Notes: a model not told the origin generated them from the sequence alone. Shown: positions 9,070 to 18,074, counted from the first letter of the stretch. The stretch: 44,252 bases of DNA from Streptomyces afghaniensis 772 (GCA_000415505.1 KE354232.1:1-44252); one strand, 5' to 3'. Made by a program: numbers and translations.

Positions 9070-9165
9070 GCTCCGGTTCCCCCCGGCATATTCGATTCGG
9101 CTCGCGTCAGAAGACCACCACACCCGTACGGCAGTTCGCAGCCGTACGGGCCAATTCGTGTGCAG

Positions 9166-10836
9166 TCAGCCGAGCCTGTCCGCAAGCGCCCGGAACTCCG
9201 CCCAGGACAGCTCGGGCCGGCCCGGGTCCCACAGCTTCTGGACGGTCGCCCGCAGCGGCATCCGGATCCCGGCCGCCACCTGGTCCTGCGTCTGCGCGTT
9301 CGGGACGTCTCCCCAGACGGCGAAGACCCCGCCGAGGATCTGCCCGTCGTAACGCTCCGGCACGGCCTGCGTGTCGCGCAGCACCCGTGGCGTCCACTGC
9401 TCGTAGATCCGCTGCCCCGTCGGGTAGACGAAGGTCTGCGGCTCGCCGAGCACGTAGTACAGGAACTCGTCGTTGTAGTTGATCACCTTCCGGCCCGCGC
9501 TCAGGTACACCGCCGGCGGCCGCGCCCCGATCTCCTTGCCGGTCCAGTAGCCGACCTGGATGTCCTTGTCGGCGTCGACGGAGGTGTCCCTGAAGAAGCC
9601 GTCGTTCCACGCGCGCGGGACGCGCTCGTGCTTGCGGACGGTGGCGGCCCGGTCGTTGAGCCAGCCGGTGGTGAGGTCGGCGACCGTCGCTCCGGAGCCG
9701 TACTTCTCCCGCGCGGCGGCGGCCAGCTGCGGGAACGACGCCTCCGGGTCGGAGCGCACCAGTGCCTGGTACTCGTCGCCGCCCAGGTGCCACGGCTCGC
9801 CGGGGAACAGGTCCGCGTACTCGTTCAGCAGGTCGTCGACGATCTCGGCGCTCTCGCTCTTGGAGATGTCGATGGCCCCTTGCACCGCCGACCCCTGCGC
9901 GGTGCGCAGCTGGAGGTCGGGGTGGGCGTCGAGGACGGCGCCGAGGTGCCCGGGCGAGTCGATCTCGGGCACGACGGTGATGTGCCGGCTCTCCGCGAGG
10001 TCGACGATCTTCCGCACCTGCGCCTTGGTCAGATGCTGCTGGGACACGATCTCCGGATGCGAGTCGGACTCGATCCGGAATCCCTGGTCGTCGGAGAAGT
10101 GCAGACCGAGCTGGTTGAACTTCAGATCGCCCAGTTCGCGGATCCGGTCCTCGATCCAGCCGGCCGTGTAGTTCTTGCGCGCGATGTCCAGCATGAACCC
10201 GCGCTCCGGCTTGGCCGGCTCGTCCCGCACCACGCCCTCGGGCGCGGTACCGCCGTCGTGCACCTCCTGCTTGAGGGTGCGGGTGCCGTAGAAGACGCCC
10301 GCGTCGGCGGGACCGCTGATCTCCACCCGCCCGTCGCGCACGGTCATGACGTACGACTCGGGATTCGCCTTCTTGTCGTCGTCCAGCGTCAGCCGTACGT
10401 CCCCGGCACGCCGGTCGTCCTTCTCGCCGTCGTACCTCAGCCCGAGCTCACCGGCGATCAGCCGGCCCTCGTCGGCCAGCGCCGGGTCGTCCACGACGAC
10501 ACGGTTCCCGCTCGCGGGGCGCCAGCCCGGGCCGCGCGCCGCGGTGTGCTCGCGCACGGCGGGGATCGTCTGCGGCGCCTTGGACAGGGCGTACGAGCGG
10601 CTCGGACTCGGGGCGCCCTCCGGCGAGGTGCCCCGCGGGGCGGCCGCGGACCGGCCCTGGGACGATCTGGCCTCCGGCCCGGTGGCCCCGCCGTCGCCGC
10701 CCGAGGCCGCCCAGAGCCCCAGGCTCACCCCGGCCGCGATCACGACCAGGGCGACGGCCATGGCCACGACCAGCACCTGCCGCTGCTTCCCCTGCTTTCC
10801 CTGCTTCGCCGCACCTCGGCGCCTGTGCTGACTCAC
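9166..10836 (-). CDS. Membrane-anchored beta-N-acetylhexosaminidase, GH20
   Basis: 556 aa. A basic N-terminus and one hydrophobic span (residues about 20-43) suggest export with the chain held in the membrane. A GH20b-type N-terminal domain (VRLTLDDD, AGVFYGTRTLKQEV) precedes the catalytic barrel. Barrel features are MLDIARKNYTAGWIEDRIREL, FSDDQGFRIE, VVPEIDSPGH and the catalytic pair in HLGGDEYQAL, where Asp-Glu lies at about residue 350. Family enzymes release terminal GlcNAc or GalNAc by substrate-assisted catalysis, here probably from chitin or peptidoglycan fragments. S. coelicolor has a similar gene near its sdh operon, as I recall. Confidence 0.93.
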   Translation of the reverse strand: MSQHRRRGAAKQGKQGKQRQVLVVAMAVALVVIAAGVSLGLWAASGGDGGATGPEARSSQGRSAAAPRGTSPEGAPSPSRSYALSKAPQTIPAVREHTAARGPGWRPASGNRVVVDDPALADEGRLIAGELGLRYDGEKDDRRAGDVRLTLDDDKKANPESYVMTVRDGRVEISGPADAGVFYGTRTLKQEVHDGGTAPEGVVRDEPAKPERGFMLDIARKNYTAGWIEDRIRELGDLKFNQLGLHFSDDQGFRIESDSHPEIVSQQHLTKAQVRKIVDLAESRHITVVPEIDSPGHLGAVLDAHPDLQLRTAQGSAVQGAIDISKSESAEIVDDLLNEYADLFPGEPWHLGGDEYQALVRSDPEASFPQLAAAAREKYGSGATVADLTTGWLNDRAATVRKHERVPRAWNDGFFRDTSVDADKDIQVGYWTGKEIGARPPAVYLSAGRKVINYNDEFLYYVLGEPQTFVYPTGQRIYEQWTPRVLRDTQAVPERYDGQILGGVFAVWGDVPNAQTQDQVAAGIRMPLRATVQKLWDPGRPELSWAEFRALADRLG

Positions 10837-11060
10837 ATCGCCAACCTAAGACCCCCCGTCACCTCACGCCCGTCCACCACGCGTGCCGAATCTCTCTCTC
10901 CCGGGTGAAATTCGGGCATCCGTCGGACACGTCATGGTCGTACTCGATAGCGTGACGTCACATCTCTCACAACACACCCTGCCGACACACGTGACGCCCA
11001 CGAGGACCCACGCTGCCTGCGCACCGTCTCCCAGACCTCCCCGGCCGACTCGCCATACCG
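10837..11060. other. Divergent intergenic region
   Basis: 224 bp between the hexosaminidase start and the OHCU gene start. It should hold promoters for both. A GAGGA at 11002-11006 sits 6 nt before a CTG (11013) in frame with the OHCU gene, a possible non-canonical start. Confidence 0.5.
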
Positions 11061-11555
11061 GTGGAGCACTTCAACGCGGCCTCCGAGGAGGCCCTGGAGC
11101 AGACCCTCCTGTCCTGCCTGCGCAGCCCCCGCTGGTGTCGGCGTGTCGCGGAACACCGCCCTTATCCGGACCTGGACTCCCTGCTGGCCGCGGCGGACGA
11201 GGCGGCCTACGACCTCACCTGGCCCGACCTGACCGAGGCCCTGGCAGCGGAGTCCTTGCCGACGCTCCCGCCCGGCACGTACTCAGCGGCCTACACGGCC
11301 CTCAGCGCAGCCCACGCCGCATACGAGGCCCGCTTCGGACATGTGTTCGTCATCTGCCTGGAGGGGGTGCCGCGGGGTGAATGCCTGGACCACATCCTCG
11401 AGGGCATCCGGTCACGATTGACCAACGATCCAGAGGAAGAACGCGTGGTGGTGGCGGAAGAGCTCCGCCGCCTGGCGAGAGAACGGTTGGTACATGCCCT
11501 CAGGGGCGCGGGGAACTGCGCGAGCAACCACAACGAACCCGCACCAGGCAGATAA
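11061..11555 (+). CDS. 2-oxo-4-hydroxy-4-carboxy-5-ureidoimidazoline (OHCU) decarboxylase family protein
   Basis: 164 aa from GTG 11061. The OHCU decarboxylase fold is recognised from HFNAASEEALEQTLLSCL at the N-terminus, LAAADEAAYDLTWPDLTEAL in the middle and the C-terminal block RSRLTNDPEEERVVVAEEL-RRLARERL. In the family this enzyme performs the last step from urate to S-allantoin. The GTG has no ribosome site; a CTG at 11013 with GAGGA 6 nt upstream keeps the frame and adds LPAHRLPDLPGRLAIP, which looks like a natural N-terminus. The last ~18 residues are encoded by a dispersed intergenic repeat (11500-11534), so the C-terminal tail is probably not part of the fold. No other ureide gene is in the window. 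Confidence 0.8.
   Translation: MEHFNAASEEALEQTLLSCLRSPRWCRRVAEHRPYPDLDSLLAAADEAAYDLTWPDLTEALAAESLPTLPPGTYSAAYTALSAAHAAYEARFGHVFVICLEGVPRGECLDHILEGIRSRLTNDPEEERVVVAEELRRLARERLVHALRGAGNCASNHNEPAPGR
11500..11534 (-). repeat. Dispersed intergenic repeat, copy A
   Basis: On the minus strand this reads gttgtggttgctcgcgcagt then tccccgcgcccctga. It is nearly identical (two mismatches) to copy B at 31538-31572 and related to copy C at 29839-29894. Here it overlaps the 3' end of the OHCU gene. Confidence 0.75.
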
Positions 11556-11746
11556 CAGGACACCCCACCCCACAAGCCGCAAGGCTAGCCCGTACGCATG
11601 CCAGTTTGATCACACAGCCAGACCCCGGCTCAGCCCAGCGGCAGCGCCTCGCTACGATGCTGGGGGCCGGTGGACCGTACCCGGCCGGGCCCGACCGACA
11701 CACCAAGCCGGCGCGGCCCCAATCCCCGCTCCCGGAGGAAACTTCC
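11556..11746 (+). promoter_or_regulatory. Leader and promoter region of the sdh operon
   Basis: 191 bp without a gene, ahead of sdhC. A TACGAT -10-like hexamer is present at 11653-11658 but I could not find a convincing -35 partner at the right distance. The region ends in a strong GGAGGAA (11734-11740), 6 nt before the sdhC GTG. Confidence 0.4.
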
Positions 11747-12127
11747 GTGCCGGCTGGAACGCTGTACCGCGGCCGGGAAGGAATGTGGTCCTGGGTGGCT
11801 CACCGAGTCACCGGCGTCCTCATCTTCTTCTTCCTGTTCGTTCACGTGCTGGACACCGCACTCGTCCGTGTGTCGCCCGAGGCCTACGACAAGGTCGTGG
11901 CCACGTACAAGACGCCGATCGTCGCGCTGCTGGAGTACGGCCTCGTCGCCGCCATCCTCTTCCATGCGCTCAACGGCCTGCGCGTCATCGCCGTCGACTT
12001 CTGGATCAAGGGCGCCCGCTACCAGAAGCAGATGCTCTGGACCGTCGTCGCCCTGTGGGTCGTGCTGATGCTCGGGGCGATCTACCCCGTCCTCGGCCAC
12101 GCCGCTCGTGAACTGTTCGGGAGCTGA
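11747..12127 (+). CDS. sdhC: Succinate dehydrogenase cytochrome b556 subunit
   Basis: 126 aa. GTG 11747 (MPAGTLYRGREGMWSW) with GGAGGAA 6 nt upstream. The family signature is visible as WSWVAHRVTGVLIFFFLFVH, where the Ser and Arg lie near the quinone site and the His is a haem ligand candidate, and as LFHALNGLRVIAVDFW. Three membrane spans are predicted. It forms the membrane anchor of complex II with SdhD. First gene of sdhCDAB; the next gene starts 5 bp after its stop. Confidence 0.96.
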   Translation: MPAGTLYRGREGMWSWVAHRVTGVLIFFFLFVHVLDTALVRVSPEAYDKVVATYKTPIVALLEYGLVAAILFHALNGLRVIAVDFWIKGARYQKQMLWTVVALWVVLMLGAIYPVLGHAARELFGS

Positions 12128-12132
12128 CGCCA

Positions 12133-12615
12133 ATGTCCACGTCTGAGAAGACCGCCGCCGGCGTCGGCCCCGTCGAGGGTGGCGCCGTCTACACCGTCGA
12201 CAACCCCGCGCCCTTCATCGAGGCCCCGCGCAAGCGCACCAAGAAGACCCCGAAGAGCACCCGGGGCAACTTCGAACTGGCCGCCTGGCTCTTCATGCGC
12301 CTGTCCGGCGTCGTGCTGGTCGTGCTGGTCCTCGGCCACCTGCTGATCCAGCTGGTGCTGGACGGCGGTGTCTCCAAGATCGGCTTCGCCTTCGTGGCGG
12401 GCCGCTGGGCGAGCCCCTTCTGGCAGGTCTGGGACCTGCTGATGCTGTGGCTCGCGATGCTGCACGGCGCCAACGGCCTGCGCACGGTCATCAACGACTA
12501 CGCGGAGCGCGCGAACACCCGGCTGTGGCTCAAGGGCCTGCTCTACACCGCCACGGTGTTCACCATCCTGCTGGGCACGCTGGTGATCTTCACCTTCGAC
12601 CCGAACATCCGCTAG
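12133..12615 (+). CDS. sdhD: Succinate dehydrogenase hydrophobic membrane anchor subunit
   Basis: 160 aa with a soluble, basic N-terminal extension of about 50 residues, followed by three membrane spans. Signature motifs are [20 protein letters not shown], with Arg/Ser and a candidate haem His, and [15 protein letters not shown]. It pairs with SdhC to bind haem b and menaquinone. Starts 5 bp after sdhC with GGGAG upstream. Confidence 0.95.
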   Translation: MSTSEKTAAGVGPVEGGAVYTVDNPAPFIEAPRKRTKKTPKSTRGNFELAAWLFMRLSGVVLVVLVLGHLLIQLVLDGGVSKIGFAFVAGRWASPFWQVWDLLMLWLAMLHGANGLRTVINDYAERANTRLWLKGLLYTATVFTILLGTLVIFTFDPNIR

Positions 12616-12634
12616 GCACGGGGCTGCGAGAATC

Positions 12635-14389
12635 ATGAAGATCCACAAGTACGACACCGTCATCGTCGGCGCCGGTGGCGCCGGTATGCGCGCCGCCATC
12701 GAGTCGACGAAGCGCAGCCGCACCGCCGTGCTCACCAAGCTCTACCCCACTCGCTCCCACACGGGCGCCGCGCAGGGCGGCATGGCCGCCGCGCTGGCCA
12801 ACGTGGAGGAGGACAACTGGGAGTGGCACACCTTCGACACGGTCAAGGGCGGTGACTACCTGGTCGACCAGGACGCCGCCGAGATCCTGGCGAAGGAGGC
12901 CATCGACTCCGTCCTCGACCTGGAGAAGATGGGCCTGCCGTTCAACCGCACCCCGAACGGCACGATCGACCAGCGCCGCTTCGGCGGTCACAGCCGCAAC
13001 CACGGCGAGGCCCCGGTCCGCCGCTCCTGCTACGCGGCCGACCGCACGGGCCACATGATCCTCCAGACGCTGTACCAGAACTGCGTCAAGGAGGGTGTGG
13101 AGTTCTTCAACGAGTTCTACGTCCTGGACCAGCTGATCACCGAGGTCGACGGCGTCAAGCGTTCGGCCGGTGTGGTGGCGTACGAGCTGGCCACCGGCGA
13201 GATCCACGTCTTCCAGGCGAAGGCCGTGATCTACGCGTCCGGCGGCTGCGGCAAGTTCTTCAAGGTGACGTCGAACGCGCACACGCTGACGGGTGACGGC
13301 CAGGCGGCGGTCTACCGCCGGGGCATCCCGCTGGAGGACATGGAGTTCTTCCAGTTCCACCCGACCGGCATCTGGCGCATGGGCATCCTGCTGACGGAGG
13401 GCGCCCGCGGTGAGGGCGGCATCCTCCGCAACAAGGACGGCGAGCGCTTCATGGAGAAGTACGCGCCGGTCATGAAGGACCTCGCCTCGCGTGACGTCGT
13501 CTCGCGCTCCATCTACACGGAGATCCGGGAAGGCCGCGGCTGCGGCCCCGAGGGCGACCACGTCTACCTCGACCTCACCCACCTCCCGCCGGAGCAGCTG
13601 GACGCCAAGCTGCCCGACATCACCGAGTTCGCCCGTACGTACCTCGGCATCGAGCCGTACACGGACCCGATCCCGATCCAGCCCACCGCGCACTACGCGA
13701 TGGGCGGCATCCCGACGAACGTCGAGGGTGAGGTCCTGGCGGACAACACCACGGTCGTCCCGGGCCTGTACGCGGCCGGCGAGGTCGCCTGCGTGTCGGT
13801 GCACGGCGCGAACCGCCTCGGCACGAACTCCCTCCTGGACATCAACGTCTTCGGCAAGCGGGCCGGCATCGCCGCGGCCGAGTACTCCCAGACGGCGGAC
13901 TTCGTCGAGCTGCCGGAGAACCCGGCCGAGTTCGTGCTCAAGCAGGTGGAGATGCTGCGCGACTCCACCGGCACCGAGCGCGTGACGACGCTGCGCAAGG
14001 AGCTGCAGGAGACCATGGACGCCAACGTCATGGTGTTCCGCACCGAGCAGACGATCAAGACGGCGGTCGAGAAGATCGCGGAGCTGCGCGAGCGCTACAA
14101 GAACGTGTCCATCCAGGACAAGGGCAAGCGGTTCAACACGGACCTGCTGGAGGCCATCGAGCTGGGCAACCTGCTCGACCTCGCCGAGGTCATGGCGGTC
14201 TCCGCGCTCGCCCGCAAGGAGTCCCGCGGCGGTCACTACCGCGAGGACTACCCGAACCGCGACGACGTCAACTTCATGCGGCACACCATGGCGTACCGCG
14301 AGGTCGGCGCCGACGGCTCCGAAACCGTCCGTCTCGACTACAAGCCGGTCGTCCAGACCCGCTACCAGCCGATGGAGCGTAAGTACTGA
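12635..14389 (+). CDS. sdhA: Succinate dehydrogenase flavoprotein subunit
   Basis: 584 aa, full length for the family. It shows the FAD-binding [12 protein letters not shown] (residues 12-23), the covalent FAD site [10 protein letters not shown] with His42, the active-site block [20 protein letters not shown] and the C-terminal FAD motif [12 protein letters not shown]. It oxidises succinate to fumarate on the cytoplasmic face of the membrane and passes electrons to SdhB. Its stop overlaps the sdhB start (TGATG). Confidence 0.98.
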   Translation: MKIHKYDTVIVGAGGAGMRAAIESTKRSRTAVLTKLYPTRSHTGAAQGGMAAALANVEEDNWEWHTFDTVKGGDYLVDQDAAEILAKEAIDSVLDLEKMGLPFNRTPNGTIDQRRFGGHSRNHGEAPVRRSCYAADRTGHMILQTLYQNCVKEGVEFFNEFYVLDQLITEVDGVKRSAGVVAYELATGEIHVFQAKAVIYASGGCGKFFKVTSNAHTLTGDGQAAVYRRGIPLEDMEFFQFHPTGIWRMGILLTEGARGEGGILRNKDGERFMEKYAPVMKDLASRDVVSRSIYTEIREGRGCGPEGDHVYLDLTHLPPEQLDAKLPDITEFARTYLGIEPYTDPIPIQPTAHYAMGGIPTNVEGEVLADNTTVVPGLYAAGEVACVSVHGANRLGTNSLLDINVFGKRAGIAAAEYSQTADFVELPENPAEFVLKQVEMLRDSTGTERVTTLRKELQETMDANVMVFRTEQTIKTAVEKIAELRERYKNVSIQDKGKRFNTDLLEAIELGNLLDLAEVMAVSALARKESRGGHYREDYPNRDDVNFMRHTMAYREVGADGSETVRLDYKPVVQTRYQPMERKY

Positions 14390-15168
14390 TGGCTACCCCC
14401 GTTCTGGACAAGTCGGACGCGGCCGGAAAGCCCGAGCCCGGCTTCGCCGACTCCCCCTACATCACGGTCACCTTCCGCATCCGCCGGTTCAACCCGGAGG
14501 TCGCGGCGGAGGCCAGCTGGGAAGACTTCCAGCTGGAGATCGACCCGAAGGAGCGCGTCCTCGACGCCCTCCACAAGATCAAGTGGGACCTCGACGGCAC
14601 GCTGACGTTCCGCCGTTCCTGCGCGCACGGCATCTGCGGCTCCGATGCCATGCGGATCAACGGCAAGAACCGCCTTGCCTGCAAGACGCTGATCAAGGAC
14701 ATCAACCCCGAGAAGCCGATCACGGTCGAGGCCATAAAGGGCCTGACGGTCCTGAAGGACCTGGTCGTGGACATGGAGCCGTTCTTCCAGGCGTACCGGG
14801 ACGTCATGCCCTTCCTCATCACGAAGGACACGAACGAGCCCACGCGCGAGCGTCTGCAGACGGCCGAGGACCGCGAGCGCTTCGACGACACGACGAAGTG
14901 CATCCTCTGCGCGGCCTGCACCACGTCGTGCCCGGTCTTCTGGAACGACGGCCAGTACTTCGGCCCGGCGGCCATCGTCAACGCGCACCGCTTCATCTTC
15001 GACTCGCGTGACGAGGCGGGCGAACAGCGCCTGGAGATCCTCAACGACCGCGACGGCGTCTGGCGCTGCCGCACTACCTTCAACTGCACGGACGCCTGCC
15101 CGCGCGGTATCGAGGTCACGAAGGCGATCGCGGAGGTCAAGCGAGCGCTGATCACGCGTCGCTACTGA
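14389..15168 (+). CDS. sdhB: Succinate dehydrogenase iron-sulfur subunit
   Basis: 259 aa. Three Fe-S cluster sites are visible: [2Fe-2S] in RRSCAHGICGSDAMRINGKN-RLAC, [4Fe-4S] in CILCAACTTSCPVFW, and [3Fe-4S] in CRTTFNCTDACPRGIEV. It carries electrons from SdhA to the membrane quinone site. Last gene of sdhCDAB, followed by a strong hairpin 20 bp downstream. Confidence 0.98.
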   Translation: MATPVLDKSDAAGKPEPGFADSPYITVTFRIRRFNPEVAAEASWEDFQLEIDPKERVLDALHKIKWDLDGTLTFRRSCAHGICGSDAMRINGKNRLACKTLIKDINPEKPITVEAIKGLTVLKDLVVDMEPFFQAYRDVMPFLITKDTNEPTRERLQTAEDRERFDDTTKCILCAACTTSCPVFWNDGQYFGPAAIVNAHRFIFDSRDEAGEQRLEILNDRDGVWRCRTTFNCTDACPRGIEVTKAIAEVKRALITRRY

Positions 15169-15491
15169 GGTCTTCCTCGGCAGTCCCTCGAGGGCCCCGT
15201 CTCCGGTTCCGCACCGGGGCGGGGCCCTCGCCGTGCCTCGTTCGAGTGAGTTGCCCAGGGTCGACCCGTACGCCTACGTGATTGTCGGCAGGACGCATCA
15301 ACGCCTCCACGTCCTCACTGGTCCGGCCCGGGACGGCTCGGCGCCAAGGTGGCTCTGGACGTCGCAGCGATCCTGAAGGCCGGCCGGCCGAAAAAGGCCG
15401 AGTGACCTGATCCGGACAGAAACGGAACGTGACCGGCCACTTGGGGAGCAACTACTGTCACGGCTGTAACTCCCGTGGCCAGACTCCCCGC
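15169..15491. other. Intergenic region, 323 bp
   Basis: Holds the sdh terminator (15189-15230). Farther on, 15337-15405 reads LGAKVALDVAAILKAGRPKK then AE and a stop, which looks like the C-terminal end of a lost gene; no start or supported upstream frame exists. The last ~80 bp should contain the promoter of the secreted protein gene. Confidence 0.5.
15189..15230 (+). terminator. Terminator of the sdhCDAB operon
   Basis: A perfect 11-bp stem CGAGGGCCCCG (15189-15199) / CGGGGCCCTCG (15220-15230), whose loop contains a second small stem (CCGGT/ACCGG). It starts 20 bp after the sdhB stop. Confidence 0.85.
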
Positions 15492-16265
15492 ATGGCATAC
15501 CTCAGAAGGACCGCCGCCGCGCTCCTGGCCACGGCTTCCGCGCTGCTCCCGGTATCCCCCACAGCCTCTGCAGCCCCCTCTCCGGTCCTCGCACGGGAGA
15601 GCTTCGACCGCCTTCCCCTCGGCCCGGTCACCGCAGGCCGCGACTGGACCTCGGACACCTCCGACGGCACGCTGACCGTCACCCGCGCCTCGACCGGCCA
15701 CGGACGTGAACTCCGCATCCGCACCGAGGGCAACGGCCGCGCCTTCCTGGTGTTCCCGCACCTCGCCCCGCCCGGCAACAGCTTCTGGGCCCGGATGCGG
15801 CTGAAGGTGGACGCGTTCCCGACCGCCCCCGACTGGGCGCACTGGACCCTGGCGGAGGCCTCCGGGCCGGACTCCCCGACGCTCGTCCGCCCGCTCGGCG
15901 GCCAGTACGTGCCCACGGAGAAGCGCAACTTCTACGGTGTCGGCTCCGACCTCGGACCCACCGGCGACTGGACCGCGTGGCAGACCTCCGCGCCGGCGAC
16001 GGCCGGGAAGTGGCAGTGCGTCGAGTTCCACCTGGACGCCACGGACAACCGCGTCACGGTCTACTTCGACGGCGTACCCCAGCCCGACCTGACCGTCTCC
16101 ACCGACCGGCACGGCGGTACGACGGACCCGTTCATCTTCCCGACCTTCGACAAACTCAAGCTGGGCTGGCAGCTGTACCAGTCCGACCCGAGCCCGTCGT
16201 CGTACGACGTCCGGCTGGACGACATCGCGCTGAGCACGCGGAGGATCGGGGGGTGCGCGGACTGA
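15492..16265 (+). CDS. Secreted protein, Cip1-like / polysaccharide-binding fold
   Basis: 257 aa from ATG 15492. It has a clear Sec signal peptide (MAYLRRTAAALLATASALLP, cleavage after about ASA). The mature part is an all-beta jelly-roll type domain: SFDRLPLGPVTAGRDW, FWARMRLKVDAFP, WTLAEASGPDSP, ECVEFHLDATDN-like strands (KWQCVEFHLDA) and YFDGVPQPDLTV. This resembles Cip1-like proteins and the related polysaccharide lyase-like fold, but I see no catalytic residues I can assign. Transcribed alone, with the TetR-controlled promoter immediately downstream. Confidence 0.7.
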   Translation: MAYLRRTAAALLATASALLPVSPTASAAPSPVLARESFDRLPLGPVTAGRDWTSDTSDGTLTVTRASTGHGRELRIRTEGNGRAFLVFPHLAPPGNSFWARMRLKVDAFPTAPDWAHWTLAEASGPDSPTLVRPLGGQYVPTEKRNFYGVGSDLGPTGDWTAWQTSAPATAGKWQCVEFHLDATDNRVTVYFDGVPQPDLTVSTDRHGGTTDPFIFPTFDKLKLGWQLYQSDPSPSSYDVRLDDIALSTRRIGGCAD

Positions 16266-16296
16266 CGGGACGCCGGCAATCACCCTGGGCCACGTG

Positions 16297-16355
16297 TTGA
16301 ACATGTTCAAAAAGGGGTCTAGAGTCATCCCCGACAGCGTTTTGAACGTGTTCAA
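16297..16355 (+). promoter_or_regulatory. Promoter with two palindromic operators, probable TetR autoregulation site
   Basis: Two near-identical palindromes, TTGAACATGTTCAA (16297-16310) and TTGAACGTGTTCAA (16342-16355), lie 45 bp apart. The first provides a -35 hexamer TTGAAC, and TAGAGT at 16320-16325 is a good -10 after exactly 17 bp. The second palindrome falls just past the predicted transcription start. This is the layout expected for a repressor that controls its own operon. The TetR-family regulator at 17331 is the third gene of that operon. Confidence 0.75.
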
Positions 16356-16368
16356 GAAGGGTGGGGCA

Positions 16369-16776
16369 ATGGACCGCACGGTCATCGCCTACGTCATCTA
16401 CCTGCTGGTCAGCATCGGTCTGACCATCTGGGTGGCCCGCACGCTCAGCCGGAACGGGAGGATCTTCCTCGCCGACGTGCTGCACGGCAACGAGAAGCTC
16501 GCCGACGCCGTCAACCACCTCCTGGTGGTCGGCTTCTACCTCGTCAACCTCGGGTTCGTCGCGCTGTACCTGAGCGGCGACGGAACCATCACCGACACGC
16601 GCGGTGTCTTCGAGGCCCTGTCGACCAAGCTCGGCGTGGTGCTGCTGGTGCTCGGCGTGATGCACCTGGCCAACGTCTACCTGCTCAACCGGATCCGGCG
16701 GCGCGGTGCCATGGAGCGCGAGCAGGTGCCGCCGGTGCCGCCGCAGGGCTGGGCCGCCCCGCAGGCCCAGGCCTGA
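16369..16776 (+). CDS. Integral membrane protein of unknown function
   Basis: 135 aa from ATG 16369, with AGAAGG about 8 nt upstream. An in-frame ATG at 16294 would translate the two operators (LNMFKKG and LNVFKKG) and is rejected. Three membrane spans: TVIAYVIYLLVSIGLTIWVA, HLLVVGFYLVNLGFVALYLS and LGVVLLVLGVMHLANVYLL. The C-terminal tail is Pro-rich. First gene of an operon with a DCC-family protein and a TetR regulator. No family-specific function is known to me. Confidence 0.85.
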   Translation: MDRTVIAYVIYLLVSIGLTIWVARTLSRNGRIFLADVLHGNEKLADAVNHLLVVGFYLVNLGFVALYLSGDGTITDTRGVFEALSTKLGVVLLVLGVMHLANVYLLNRIRRRGAMEREQVPPVPPQGWAAPQAQA

Positions 16777-16788
16777 GCGGAGCGCGGC

Positions 16789-17313
16789 ATGAACGCCACC
16801 GCACCGGTCCGCCGCCTCACCGTCCTGTACGACGCCGAGTGCTCCCTGTGCGCGTTCCTGCGCGACTGGCTCCTGCGGCAACCGAAGCTGGTGCCGCTGG
16901 AGCTGGTCCCGGCCGCCTCCGAGGAGGCCCGGGGGCGGTTTCCCGGCCTCGACCACGGCGCCACCCTCGAAGAGATCACCGTCGTCGGCGACGCCGGGCA
17001 GGTCTACCGGGGCCCCGCCGCCTGGATCGTCACCCTGTGGGCGCTGCGCGAGTACCGGCCGCTCGCCCACCGGCTCAGCACCCCGTCCGGCGCCCGGCTC
17101 GCCAAGGGCGCGGTGCTGGCCGCCGCCAAGTGGCGCGGCGCGCAGTGGAACCGGGGGCAGGGAGGCGGGGCGCACTGGGGCGAGGCTCAGTGGGGCGGCC
17201 GGGTGTACCGGCGGGCGGACGGATGGGCGTACGACCCGGACGTCGGCTGGACCCATACCGCGCCGGGCTGCGCCGACGGCACCTGCGCCCCTGACCGGGC
17301 GCCGGGGCGCTGA
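16789..17313 (+). CDS. DCC-family (DUF393) thiol-disulfide oxidoreductase-like protein
   Basis: 174 aa. The defining motif is at the N-terminus: TVLYDAECSLCAFLRDWLL, with a thioredoxin-like CxxC pair. The family is named after a D-x-x-C-x-x-C pattern near the start. The C-terminal third is rich in Gly/Trp and repeats (WRGAQWNRGQGGGAHWGEAQ) and ends in a Cys-containing segment (GCADGTCAPD). Second gene of the operon; GGAG 7 nt before the start. The family is presumed to act in disulfide exchange but substrates are not known. Confidence 0.88.
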   Translation: MNATAPVRRLTVLYDAECSLCAFLRDWLLRQPKLVPLELVPAASEEARGRFPGLDHGATLEEITVVGDAGQVYRGPAAWIVTLWALREYRPLAHRLSTPSGARLAKGAVLAAAKWRGAQWNRGQGGGAHWGEAQWGGRVYRRADGWAYDPDVGWTHTAPGCADGTCAPDRAPGR

Positions 17314-17330
17314 CGTTAGGCTCTCTTCCC

Positions 17331-18074
17331 GTGTCCGCGAAGAACGACGGCCCCGACGACGGCGCCACCCCGAGCAAGTCCGAGCAGACCCGCGCCCTGA
17401 TCCTGGAGACGGCCATGCGGCTGTTCCAGGAGCGCGGCTACGACAAGACGACGATGCGGGCCATCGCCAAGGAGGCCGGGGTCTCCGTCGGCAACGCGTA
17501 CTACTACTTCGAGGGCAAGGAACACCTGATCCAGGGCTTCTACGACCGGATCGCCGCCGAGCACCAGGTGGCGGTCCGGGAGATCCTGGACCGGGAGACC
17601 GATCTGGAGGCCCGGCTCGCGGGCGTGCTGCGGGCGTGGCTGGACATCGCCGCGCCCTACCACGAGTTCGCGGTGCAGTTCTTCAAGAACGCCGCCGACC
17701 CGGACAGCCCGCTCAGCCCCTTCTCCCCGGAGTCGGAGCACGCGCGCGAGGAGGCCATCAGCGTCCACCGGGAGGTGCTGGCCGGGGCGACGAAGACCAA
17801 GGTGGCCGAGGAACTGCGGGGCATCCTGCCCGAGTTGATGTGGCTGTCCCAGATGGGCCTCGTCCTGTACTGGATCTTCGACCGGACCGAGGGCCGGGAG
17901 CGCAGCTACCGGCTCGCCGAGCGCGGGGCCCGGCTCACCGCGCGGGGCGTCTCGCTGGCCCGCTTCCGGGTGCTGCGGCCGCTGGTGCGCGAGGTGCACG
18001 AGCTGTTCACGGACTTCCTGCCGGGCATGACCCGGGCGATCCCGGACCCGGCCGCGCGCCGGACCGAATCCTAG
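17331..18074 (+). CDS. TetR-family transcriptional regulator
   Basis: 247 aa from GTG 17331. The TetR helix-turn-helix is clear: TRALILETAMRLFQERGYDK-TTMRAIAKEAGVSVGNAYYYFEGKEHLIQGFYD, at about residues 20-70. The ligand-binding C-terminal domain is longer than average and contains APYHEFAVQFFKNAADPDSP. It closes a three-gene operon whose promoter carries two TTGAACrTGTTCAA palindromes, so autoregulation is likely. The ligand cannot be inferred. Confidence 0.95.
   Translation: MSAKNDGPDDGATPSKSEQTRALILETAMRLFQERGYDKTTMRAIAKEAGVSVGNAYYYFEGKEHLIQGFYDRIAAEHQVAVREILDRETDLEARLAGVLRAWLDIAAPYHEFAVQFFKNAADPDSPLSPFSPESEHAREEAISVHREVLAGATKTKVAEELRGILPELMWLSQMGLVLYWIFDRTEGRERSYRLAERGARLTARGVSLARFRVLRPLVREVHELFTDFLPGMTRAIPDPAARRTES

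Noticed and set aside
12590-14284. Long open frame antisense to sdhA
   Set aside because: It is the mirror of the sdhA codon bias, rich in Val/Leu/Arg, with no start signal or known domain.
16294-16368. Upstream ATG start for the membrane protein at 16369
   Set aside because: The extra residues LNMFKKG and LNVFKKG are translations of the two palindromic operators, and the ATG at 16369 has its own ribosome site.
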